Shown: positions 1 to 7,083 of the stretch, piece by piece
Layout of the letters: each line of letters starts with the position of its first letter
How positions within the stretch are numbered: the first letter of the stretch is position 1
Source: Pseudofrankia inefficax
GTDB taxonomy: Bacteria; Actinomycetota; Actinomycetes; Frankiales; Frankiaceae
Length of the DNA: 64,000 nt
Assembly (NCBI RefSeq): GCF_000166135.1
Contig: NC_014666.1
Location: forward strand, 4,216,001-4,280,000
Direction of reading: 5' to 3'
The notes under the pieces: model-generated
What the model saw: the letters and a program-made list of their open reading frames with translations, nothing else
Database searches by the model: none
What the model was told of the DNA's origin: nothing
Position numbers and translations under genes: made by a program

Positions 1-581
1 TCGCGCAGCAGACCGGGGTGTTCGTCCAGAAGTTCCAGTCCGTCGGGGCCGACGCGGTCATCGTCGTCGGCGGGGCGGCCGGCTCGTTCCCGGCGCAGCT
101 GGAGAAGGTCTCCTACCGGCCCCAGCTGCTGTTCACCGACCAGGCCCAGGCCAGTTCGTACTCCCTCAGCAGCGGCAAGCACGACTTCAGCACGCTGAAC
201 AACGCGGAGTCGCTCGCCATCGGCACCGACTGGAACAACCCGCCGAACCAGGCCTGCATCGACACCATCGAGGCGGCCATCCCGTCGCTGAAGGGCAAGC
301 TGGTCGACCCGAGCACCGTGGCCTCCGGCCAGCCCACGCTGGGCACGTCCGAGAGCGTCGCCTGCCGCTACCTCGACCTGTTCACCGCCATCGCCAAGAA
401 GGCCGGCAAGGACCTCACCTACGCGAGCTTCCAGCAGGCCGGCTCGTCGCTCGGCACGCTCCAGCTGCCCACGTACACCGACAAGGCGAACTACACCGCC
501 GGTAACCCCGGTGGCGCGATTCCGCTGCGGGTGTGGAAGTACGACGCGGCGAAGGGGACCTGGGTCCTGACCGCGAACTGA
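1..581 (+). CDS. ABC solute-binding protein, C-terminal part (5' end outside window)
   Basis: This is the last ~193 residues of a periplasmic-type solute-binding protein of the branched-chain-amino-acid receptor fold (Peripla_BP_6 type). The frame is open from base 3 with no start, so the N-terminus lies left of the window. It is a close paralogue of the complete protein at 16789-18096: the same blocks appear in order (AQQTGVFVQKFQSVGADAV, HDFSTLNN, DWNNPPNQACID, VSCRYLDLFTAI-like, LTYASFQQA). It probably binds an exported or extracellular small molecule for uptake, but no permease or ATPase is adjacent. The GH3 gene starts 101 bases downstream on the same strand, so the two are likely cotranscribed from a promoter outside the window. 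The ligand is unknown; given the neighbours a glycoside or aglycone is more plausible than an amino acid. Confidence 0.85.
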   Translation, partial: AQQTGVFVQKFQSVGADAVIVVGGAAGSFPAQLEKVSYRPQLLFTDQAQASSYSLSSGKHDFSTLNNAESLAIGTDWNNPPNQACIDTIEAAIPSLKGKLVDPSTVASGQPTLGTSESVACRYLDLFTAIAKKAGKDLTYASFQQAGSSLGTLQLPTYTDKANYTAGNPGGAIPLRVWKYDAAKGTWVLTAN

Positions 582-682
582 CGGTCGGTTCGCGACAGAG
601 GCAGGATTCCTCGCTGGCCGGCCCTGGCGGGAAACGCTCGGGCCGGCCCTGGAACGCCGTCACGCGCCGACTGGAGGGCGAC

Positions 683-2962
683 ATGGACAACGCGGAAACG
701 GGGAGTCTGTCCCGCGAGGAGAAGGTGTCGCTGCTGTCCGGTCAGGACCTGTGGCGGACCAAGGCGCTGCCCGCGGCGGGCATCCGGTCGATCACGCTGA
801 CCGACGGTCCCCACGGACTGCGCTACCAGGGCGAGGCGGGTGACCACCTGGGCCTCACCGGCTCCCAGCCGGCCACGTGCTTCCCGCCCGCGGTCGCGGT
901 CGGCTCCAGCTGGGACCCCGCCGTCGCCCGGGCGATCGGCGCCGCCCTGGCGGCGGAGGCCACCGCGCTGGGGGTCGACGTCGTCCTCGGCCCGGGCGTC
1001 AACATCAAACGCAGCCCGCTGTGCGGACGGAACTTCGAGTACTACTCGGAGGACCCGCTGCTGTCCGGCGTGCTCGGCGCGGCCCACGTCCGGGGCCTGG
1101 AGGACAACGGCGTCGGCTCCTCGGTGAAGCACTTCGCGGCGAACAACCAGGAGACCGACCGGATGAGCGTCAGCGCCGAGGTCGACGAGCGGACGCTGCG
1201 CGAGATCTACCTGCCGGCCTTCGAACGGGTGGTCACCGAGGCACGCCCGGCCACCGTCATGTGCGCGTACAACAGGCTCAACGGCACCTTCGCCGCCGAG
1301 CACCCCTGGCTGCTGACCCGCGTGCTCCGGGAGGAGTGGGGTTTCGACGGTGTCGTCGTGTCGGACTGGGGAGCCGTGCACGACCGGGTGGCGGCGCTCG
1401 CCGCCGGCCTGGACCTGCAGATGCCCTACGACGGCGGTGCCGGCGACGAGGCGGTGGTGGACGCGTTGCGCCGAGGCGAGATCGGCGACGACACGGTCGA
1501 TGTCGCTGTGGGACGCCTGCTGAGACTGGTTCGGCGAGGTGAACGGACCGCGGCGCCCGTCGACTGGGACGCGCACCACGCGCTGGCCCGGAGCCTGGGC
1601 CCGCCGTGCATGGTGCTGCTGAAGAACGAGGGTCCTGTCCTGCCGCTGCGGGGCGGGGAGACCGTCGCCGTCGTCGGCGCGTTCGCGACGCGGCCTCGGT
1701 TCCAGGGCGGCGGGAGCTCCAAGGTCGCGCCGGCCCGGGTGGACGTCCCACTGGACGAGATCACGGCGGCGGCGGTGGCGCGCGGCGGCCGGGTCGTCCA
1801 CGCGCCCGGCTTCCCGGCGCACGCGGCCGAGGCGGACGTGGCGGCCCGCGACGAGGCGGTCGCCCTGGCCGGCACGGCTGCCGTGACGGTCGTGTTCGCC
1901 GGGCTGCCCGACGGCGCGGAGTCCGAGGGGTACGACCGGCGGTCCCTCGAGCTCCCGGCCGCTCAGGTCGCGTTGATCCGCGCCGTGGCCGCGGCCGCCC
2001 GGCGGACCGTCGTCGTCCTCGCGCACGGCGGCGTGGTCAGCCTCGAAGGCTGGCACGAGCACGTCGACGCCATCCTCGACACGTTCCTGCTCGGGCAGGC
2101 CGGCGGCGGCGCCATCGCGGACGTGCTGTTCGGGGTCGCGGAGCCGTCGGGACGGCTCGCGGAGTCGATCCCGCGGCGCCTGCGGGACACGGCAGCCTTC
2201 CTGAACTTCCCCGGCGAGCTGGGCTCGGTCCGCTACGGCGAGGGGGTGATGGTCGGCTATCGCTACCACGTGACCGCGCAGATCCCGGCGCGCTATCCGT
2301 TCGGGCATGGCCTCGGTTACGGGCGGGTCGAGACCAGCGACCTGCGGGTCCAGCCCGCGGGCGCGGACGGCGCCCACGTAGAGGTCGACCTCCGCAACGT
2401 CGGCGACCGGGAGACCAGCCACGTCGTCCAGCTCTACGTGGCCACGCAGGCCGGCCCGGTCCGGCGGGCGAGCCGAGAGCTGCGGGCGTTCGAGAAGGTT
2501 CGGCTCGCCCCCGGGCAGACCACGACGGTGACCTTCGACCTCGACCGACGCGCCTTCGCCTACTGGGACGTCCGGCACGGGCGGTGGGTCGTCGCCGCCG
2601 GCGACTACGGGATCCAGATCGGTCGCGACGCGCAGACCGTGCTGCTGGAACAGTCCCTCACCCTGGCCGGGGACCACATCGTCCCGGTGCTGTCGATCGA
2701 TTCCCTGATCGGGGACTGGTTCTCCCATCCCGCCGTCGGCCCGTCGATGGAGAAGGCGCTCAGGACCGCGCTCGCGCCGCTCGCGGCCGACTTCGCCGGG
2801 ACCGAGCCGCCCGAGGCGCTGGGCGGGGAGGCGGACCCGCTTCGCGCCATCCCGCTGCGGCAGCTCCTCGACCTGCTCGGCGGCGCACTGCCCGCGGGCG
2901 GACTGGACGAGGTTCGCCGCATCGCCGTGAGCCACCTGGCGGCCGCGTTCGCGCGGGCCTGA
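683..2962 (+). CDS. Glycoside hydrolase family 3 beta-glycosidase with C-terminal helical appendage
   Basis: A 759-residue GH3 enzyme that removes terminal beta-linked sugars (glucose or xylose type). The start at ATG 683 is chosen because GGAGGG lies just upstream at 673-678. The N-terminal (beta/alpha)8 domain carries TDGPHGLRYQ and KHFAANNQETDR, and the nucleophile Asp is near residue 228 in VVVSDWGAV. The alpha/beta sandwich and an FnIII-like domain follow (VVQLYVATQAG, ELRAFEKVRLAPGQT). No signal peptide is visible, so it probably acts in the cytoplasm. After the FnIII domain there are ~90 extra residues (about 668-759, starting LSIDSLIGDWF) not needed for GH3; a related tail occurs on the GH78 enzyme at 31236-33740. 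Exact substrate cannot be told from sequence. Confidence 0.93.
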   Translation: MDNAETGSLSREEKVSLLSGQDLWRTKALPAAGIRSITLTDGPHGLRYQGEAGDHLGLTGSQPATCFPPAVAVGSSWDPAVARAIGAALAAEATALGVDVVLGPGVNIKRSPLCGRNFEYYSEDPLLSGVLGAAHVRGLEDNGVGSSVKHFAANNQETDRMSVSAEVDERTLREIYLPAFERVVTEARPATVMCAYNRLNGTFAAEHPWLLTRVLREEWGFDGVVVSDWGAVHDRVAALAAGLDLQMPYDGGAGDEAVVDALRRGEIGDDTVDVAVGRLLRLVRRGERTAAPVDWDAHHALARSLGPPCMVLLKNEGPVLPLRGGETVAVVGAFATRPRFQGGGSSKVAPARVDVPLDEITAAAVARGGRVVHAPGFPAHAAEADVAARDEAVALAGTAAVTVVFAGLPDGAESEGYDRRSLELPAAQVALIRAVAAAARRTVVVLAHGGVVSLEGWHEHVDAILDTFLLGQAGGGAIADVLFGVAEPSGRLAESIPRRLRDTAAFLNFPGELGSVRYGEGVMVGYRYHVTAQIPARYPFGHGLGYGRVETSDLRVQPAGADGAHVEVDLRNVGDRETSHVVQLYVATQAGPVRRASRELRAFEKVRLAPGQTTTVTFDLDRRAFAYWDVRHGRWVVAAGDYGIQIGRDAQTVLLEQSLTLAGDHIVPVLSIDSLIGDWFSHPAVGPSMEKALRTALAPLAADFAGTEPPEALGGEADPLRAIPLRQLLDLLGGALPAGGLDEVRRIAVSHLAAAFARA

Positions 2963-3032
2963 ATCAGTCGCCGGCTGACCCCCGGCCCGACAGGCGACCG
3001 CGGCTACGTGCACACGTCCCAGAGACACGTCA

Positions 3033-3089
3033 CTAGCGGGTGCTAGTAATAGTCGATGTACGCTAGCATCCGTAACTAGTGCGCACAAG
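3033..3089. promoter_or_regulatory. Paired LacI-type operators upstream of the LacI gene at 3133
   Basis: Two copies of the cluster's 14-bp palindrome: CTAGCGGGTGCTAG at 3033-3046 and CTAGTGCGCACAAG at 3076-3089, 43 bp start to start. The second covers an in-frame upstream GTG at 3079, which argues for the later start at 3133 and for autoregulation of the LacI gene. Confidence 0.75.
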
Positions 3090-3132
3090 CCCGCAACGGT
3101 TCGGGCGCGACGTGACGGGAAGGACGTGGCCG

Positions 3133-4134
3133 GTGGCCGTGCAGAGACCGACCACCAGCCGGCGGGTGACCGCCCTGGACGTGGCCCGAGAGGCCGGGGT
3201 GTCCCGGGCGACGGTCGGCTTCGTCCTGAACGACACACCCAACCAGACGATTTCCGAGGGCACCCGCGAGCGCGTGTTCCGGGCCGCGGAGCTTCTCGGG
3301 TATCGCCCGAACAGCGCGGCCCGCGCGCTCGCCAGCGGCCGCAGCCGCATCATTCTGCTCGTCCTTCCCGACTGGCCCGCGGAGTACCGGCTCCGGGACT
3401 ATCTGGACGAGGTCTCGCTCGTGCTGGACAAGGCCGGCTACTCGCTCGTGACGTACACCCGCCAGCCCTCCCAGTCGGCCCGGCCGCTCTGGGAGTCGCT
3501 GAACGCGGACCTCGTCATCGGCACGGCCAGTTTCAGCGCGCCCGACGTCGCGTCGATGCTGGCCTGCGGAGTCCGCGCGATCCATCCGGATCCCGACCAC
3601 CCCTACCGTCCCGACGTCTCGTTGGCGTTCAGCGCCGGGCCGGAGCTACAGGTCGAGCACCTGCACGAACGGGGCCATCGCCGCCTCGTGTACGCGGCGT
3701 TCACCGAGCCGTACGCGTCCTCGATGGTCGTCGCCCGGCACGCGGCGGCGAACGAACGAGCCCGCGCGCTGGGCCTGCCGGACCTCGACCTGCGGCGTAT
3801 CGACTACCGCGAGGGCGCGCCTCAGCAGGTGGTCCGCGAGTGGCTCGACGCGGGCATCACCGGGGTGGTCGCGTTCAACGACGACGTCGCGGCCGCGGTC
3901 GTCGGCACGGCGGTGCGTGCCGGGCTGACGCTGCCCGCGGACCTCGCGGTCATCGGCCACGACGACTCACCGATCGCGGCCATGTTCGTGCCCTCGCTCT
4001 CCACCGTCAGGATCGACACCGCGGCCCTGGGACGCCAGTTCGGCGAGTTCGTGCTGCACCGCGTCGACGGCCGCCCGCTGCCCACTCCGCGTGTGTCAGC
4101 GAAACCCGTGCTCGTCGCCCGCGAGACCAGCTGA
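3133..4134 (+). CDS. LacI-family transcriptional regulator (paralogue 1)
   Basis: A 333-residue LacI/GalR-type repressor: N-terminal helix-turn-helix (VTALDVAREAGVSRATVGFV), hinge helix around RPNSAARALASGRS, and a periplasmic-binding-protein-like effector domain ending in VIGHDDSPIA and SLSTVRID. The usual recognition segment TVSRVLN is replaced by TVGFVLN, a feature shared with the second LacI at 5735-6742. GTG 3133 is preferred because GGGAAGGA (3117-3124) sits 8 bases upstream and the earlier GTG at 3079 lies inside an operator. Two operators precede it, so it probably represses itself and the island's glycosidase genes, responding to a sugar or glycoside inducer. Convergent with the GH1 gene. 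Confidence 0.9.
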   Translation: MAVQRPTTSRRVTALDVAREAGVSRATVGFVLNDTPNQTISEGTRERVFRAAELLGYRPNSAARALASGRSRIILLVLPDWPAEYRLRDYLDEVSLVLDKAGYSLVTYTRQPSQSARPLWESLNADLVIGTASFSAPDVASMLACGVRAIHPDPDHPYRPDVSLAFSAGPELQVEHLHERGHRRLVYAAFTEPYASSMVVARHAAANERARALGLPDLDLRRIDYREGAPQQVVREWLDAGITGVVAFNDDVAAAVVGTAVRAGLTLPADLAVIGHDDSPIAAMFVPSLSTVRIDTAALGRQFGEFVLHRVDGRPLPTPRVSAKPVLVARETS

Positions 4135-4172
4135 GCCAGCGGCCAAGCCCGGCCTCGTCCAGGGACCGCCAA

Positions 4173-4245
4173 GATCGGCTTTTTCGCCCTCGCGCGGCTG
4201 TGCCCGCGGCGGGTGTGCGACCGCGCGAGGGCCACAACGACGATC
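4173..4245. repeat. Intergenic palindromic element, copy 1
   Basis: Inverted-repeat element between convergent genes. Its left arm (4173-4191) matches 16 of 19 bases of the left arm of the element at 5629-5703, and it contains a perfect 12-bp stem (4186-4197 with 4221-4232). The two copies look like members of one REP/MITE-like family. This copy probably also terminates both flanking transcripts. Confidence 0.55.
4186..4232. terminator. Hairpin between convergent LacI and GH1 genes
   Basis: GCCCTCGCGCGG at 4186-4197 pairs perfectly with 4221-4232; the loop contains a smaller CCCGC/GCGGG stem. It lies between two gene ends and is symmetric, so could serve both strands. No U-tract, as is common in high-GC actinobacteria. 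Confidence 0.6.
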
Positions 4246-4300
4246 AAGCCAGCGGGCCGGCCTCGCCGGGCGAATCTGGCCCGCGGACGATCGCCGTGGG

Positions 4301-5521
4301 TCAGGGGAGGCGGTTGGCGCGGGCTACGTCGCCGAGCCAGCGTGCGGACGGCTTCACGGTGCGGGTGAACGTGGTCCGGTCGACGGCGATGAGGCCGAAC
4401 GTCATCGCGAACCCGGACGTCCACTCGAAGTTGTCGAGCAGGGTCCAGTGCAGGTAGCCGCGGACGTCGACGCCGTCCGCGAGGCAGGCGGCCAGACCTT
4501 CGAGGGCGCCCGCCGTGTAGGCGACGCGGGCGTCGTCGTCGGCCGTGGCCATGCCGTTCTCGGTGACCAGGATCGGCACCTGGGCGTGGCCGGCCGCCAG
4601 CCGGACCGCGTGCCCGAGCGCCCGCGGGTAGACCTCCCAGCCCGTCTGCGTCGTCGGTACCCCGTCCGGCACGGGCAGCAGGCCGGCGGGCCCGATGCGT
4701 TCCCTGGTGTACGTCTGCACGCCCACGAAGTCGTCGTCGCGGGACACGTCGAGCCAGTCGAGCTCGGTGGCCTGGCGGACGGCGGCGCACCGGTCCTCGC
4801 CGCCGTCCGCGGGCTGCAGGTCGATGAGCGCGAGGGTCCAGCCGACGGCGGCGTCACCGGGCCCGGACTTGATGGCCTCGACCGCCTTGCGGTGCGCGGC
4901 CGCCATCACCTCGACGCTCGGGGCGGGCCAGCTTCCCGTCGCCCTGGGCCGCTCGGCCGGCGCGCCCGCGCCGTCGGACAGGCCGAGGCCGTCCTCGCGG
5001 GCCGCGGCTGGGACGAGGCCGAGGTGCACCATCATCGAGACGACGTTCGGCTCGTTGAAGGTGCAGATCCAGGGCACCAGGTCGCCGATGTGCTCGGTCA
5101 CCCGGGCGGCGTAGCGCGCGAACCGGTCGACGGCGGCGGCGCCGCTCCAGCCGCCGGCCGCGGCGAACCAGCGGGGCGCCGTGAAGTGGTTGTACGTGAC
5201 GACGGGGGTGACCCCGTGGTCCAGGCAGGTACCGACCATGCGCCGGTAGTGGTCGAGCGCGGCGCGGGAGAAGTACCCCTCCTCGGGCTCGATCCGGGCC
5301 CATTCGACGCCGAAGCGGTAGGCGTTGAGCCCCAGGTCGGCGAGGATGGCGATGTCCTCGGGATAGCGGTGGTAGTGGTCGCAGGCATCCCCCGAGGGCT
5401 CGGCGAAATGGGAGTTCGGGGCCCATTCGGCCGCCCACAGGTCGGCGTTGACGTTGCCGCCCTCCACCTGATGCGCCGCCGTGGCGGCACCCCAGAGGAA
5501 ACCGTCCGGGAACGTGCTCAT
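4301..5521 (-). CDS. Glycoside hydrolase family 1 beta-glycosidase
   Basis: A 406-residue GH1 (beta/alpha)8 barrel enzyme that hydrolyses beta-glucosides or related beta-glycosides by a retaining mechanism. The N-terminal signature FPDGFLWGAATAAHQVEGG is intact. The acid/base Glu is at about residue 157 (TFNEPN), the nucleophile Glu at about 321 (LVTENG), and the aglycone/sugar site motif LHWTLLDNFEW follows. It is shorter than the usual 440-470 residues, the missing length being between the two catalytic Glu residues. No signal peptide is seen, so it is probably cytoplasmic. Two LacI-type operators (5545-5558 and 5585-5598) lie directly upstream, placing it in the island regulon. Confidence 0.92.
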   Translation of the reverse strand: MSTFPDGFLWGAATAAHQVEGGNVNADLWAAEWAPNSHFAEPSGDACDHYHRYPEDIAILADLGLNAYRFGVEWARIEPEEGYFSRAALDHYRRMVGTCLDHGVTPVVTYNHFTAPRWFAAAGGWSGAAAVDRFARYAARVTEHIGDLVPWICTFNEPNVVSMMVHLGLVPAAAREDGLGLSDGAGAPAERPRATGSWPAPSVEVMAAAHRKAVEAIKSGPGDAAVGWTLALIDLQPADGGEDRCAAVRQATELDWLDVSRDDDFVGVQTYTRERIGPAGLLPVPDGVPTTQTGWEVYPRALGHAVRLAAGHAQVPILVTENGMATADDDARVAYTAGALEGLAACLADGVDVRGYLHWTLLDNFEWTSGFAMTFGLIAVDRTTFTRTVKPSARWLGDVARANRLP

Positions 5522-5544
5522 GGTGGGTTCTCCTGCCTCGAGAG

Positions 5545-5598
5545 CTAGCCCGCGCCAGATCGCGCGGAACGTTACTCGCAGGAGCTAGCGCGCGCAAG
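5545..5598. promoter_or_regulatory. Paired LacI-type operators upstream of GH1
   Basis: CTAGCCCGCGCCAG (5545-5558, two mismatches to the ideal palindrome) and CTAGCGCGCGCAAG (5585-5598), 40 bp apart. They sit 24-77 bp before the GH1 start codon on the minus strand, the right place for repression of that gene. Confidence 0.7.
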
Positions 5599-5628
5599 CA
5601 GGTCGATCCCGGGCGACCTGGCCGCGCT

Positions 5629-5703
5629 TGATCGCCGTTTTGGCCCTCTGATGGTCGTGACCAGGGCGTTTCTGCGACCGCTGGAGCGTGGAAACGGCGA
5701 TCA
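5629..5703. repeat. Intergenic palindromic element, copy 2
   Basis: TGATCGCCGTTT at 5629-5640 is perfectly inverted at 5692-5703, enclosing 51 bases. The left arm resembles the element at 4173-4245 (16 of 19 bases). It lies between the GH1 promoter and the end of the second LacI gene and has no coding potential. A REP/MITE-like intergenic repeat is the simplest reading; it may also terminate the LacI transcript. Confidence 0.55.
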
Positions 5704-5734
5704 CCGCACCTTGCCGACCTTCTCGGGCCCGGCG

Positions 5735-6742
5735 CTAGGTCGACTCGCGTTGGATGAGGGTGACGTGGGCGGGCGGCTCGTGGGTGGGCGGCGGCCGGCC
5801 GTCGACCCTGCTGAGCGCGAGCGCGGCGAAGTGGCGACCGAGGGCGGCGCTGTCGAAGCGGACGGACGACAGCGCCGGGACCATGATCGTCGCGATCGGG
5901 CTGTCATCGTGGCCGACCACCGCGAGGTCACCGGGCACGCGCAGTCCCAGCCGCAGCGCGGCGCCGACGACGGCGGCCGCGACGTCGTCGTTGTACGCCG
6001 CGATCCCGGTGAGCCCGCCGTCGTGCCACGCGCGGACGACCTCGTCGGTGCCGCGGTCCCGGTAGTCGAGGCACCGGACGTCCACGGCTGGCAGGCCCAG
6101 CGCCGCCGCATGGCTGCGGGCGGCGTCATGGCGAGCGGACACGAGCGAGGAGAGCCGAGGCTCGTCGAACACGGCGTAGGCGAGGCGCTCGTGGCCGCGT
6201 TCGCGCAGGTGCTCGACCTGGAGCCGAGGCCCGTCGATCGAGGCCAGGGACGTGTCCGGTTCCGCGGGTCGCGTCGAGCTCTGATCGGGAAGGACGCGCC
6301 TGACCCCGCAGGCGCGCAGCGAGGCGAGGTCGTCCGCGGTGAACGGCACCACGCCGACGACCAGGTCGGGGGTCACGGACTCCCAGAGCCGCCGGGCTGG
6401 CCCCTGGGGATGGCGGAACTGGGTCACCAGCGAGTACCCGGCCTCGTCGAGAGCCAGCGAGGCCTCGTCGAGGAACGCGCGGAAGCGGAACTCGATCGGC
6501 CAGTCCGGCAGGACGAGCACGATGATCCGGCTGCGGCCGCTGGCCAGTACCTGGGCGGCGCCGTTCGGTCGGTAGCCGAGGCGAACGGACGCCTCGATCA
6601 CCCGCGCGCGGGTGCGCTCGGAGATGGTCTGGCCCGGGGTCTGGTTCAGGACGAAGCCGACGGTGGCGCGGGAGACGCCGGCCGCCCGGGCCACGTCGCT
6701 GGCGGTGACCCGCCTCCTTGCCGTCGCGTCTGACACAGACAC
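5735..6742 (-). CDS. LacI-family transcriptional regulator (paralogue 2)
   Basis: A 335-residue LacI-type repressor closely similar to the one at 3133-4134 across its length: same helix-turn-helix (VTASDVARAAGVSRATVGFV), the same QTISERTR and GYRPNGAAQVLASGRSRIIV hinge region, and matching effector-domain blocks (VVGHDDSPIA, SSVRFD). It is divergent from the GH3 gene at 7084, with two operators in the shared region (6775-6788 and 6819-6832), the nearer 33 bp before its start. The recognition helices of the two paralogues are nearly the same, so they probably bind the same CTAGCGCGCGCTAG-type sites while their effector domains may sense different sugars. Confidence 0.9.
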   Translation of the reverse strand: MSVSDATARRRVTASDVARAAGVSRATVGFVLNQTPGQTISERTRARVIEASVRLGYRPNGAAQVLASGRSRIIVLVLPDWPIEFRFRAFLDEASLALDEAGYSLVTQFRHPQGPARRLWESVTPDLVVGVVPFTADDLASLRACGVRRVLPDQSSTRPAEPDTSLASIDGPRLQVEHLRERGHERLAYAVFDEPRLSSLVSARHDAARSHAAALGLPAVDVRCLDYRDRGTDEVVRAWHDGGLTGIAAYNDDVAAAVVGAALRLGLRVPGDLAVVGHDDSPIATIMVPALSSVRFDSAALGRHFAALALSRVDGRPPPTHEPPAHVTLIQREST

Positions 6743-6774
6743 CGTCCCACCTCGTTCGGGCCAGCCCGCGGCGG

Positions 6775-6832
6775 CTTGCGCGCTCTAGCGCAAGAATGGT
6801 AGCTTGCGTCGACCGAGTCTAGCGCGCGCTAG
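6775..6832. promoter_or_regulatory. Paired LacI-type operators in divergent LacI/GH3 region
   Basis: CTTGCGCGCTCTAG (6775-6788) and the ideal palindrome CTAGCGCGCGCTAG (6819-6832), 44 bp start to start. They lie in the 341-bp divergent region and could control both the LacI gene and the GH3 gene. The remaining 251 bp up to 7083 shows nothing else recognisable. Confidence 0.75.
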
Positions 6833-7083
6833 TGATGCGAGTTTCGAGGTCGGCGGGATGTGTCCGGAACCGGTGCGTGGATTGGCGCGCCTCGGTAATT
6901 CGTCACGGTGATCCAGTCGCCGGGCCGGCGTGCGCATGCACAATTCTCCGGCCGGTGACCGGGCCCTGGGAAAGGCGACCGCGCGCGAAGAGCGAAGGGC
7001 ACGGACGGCTTTCGCGCGACGGAGCCGCCGCGGATCGACGTTGCGGCTCGCGGGCTCGGGCACTCTGATCGAAAGGAACGGCG

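Noticed and set aside
491-3238. Very long minus-strand open frame opposite the first GH3 gene (and similar at 6829-9768)
   Set aside because: Arg/Gly/Pro-rich translation with no family motifs, opposite clearly coding GH3 genes; a shadow of GC-rich third positions.
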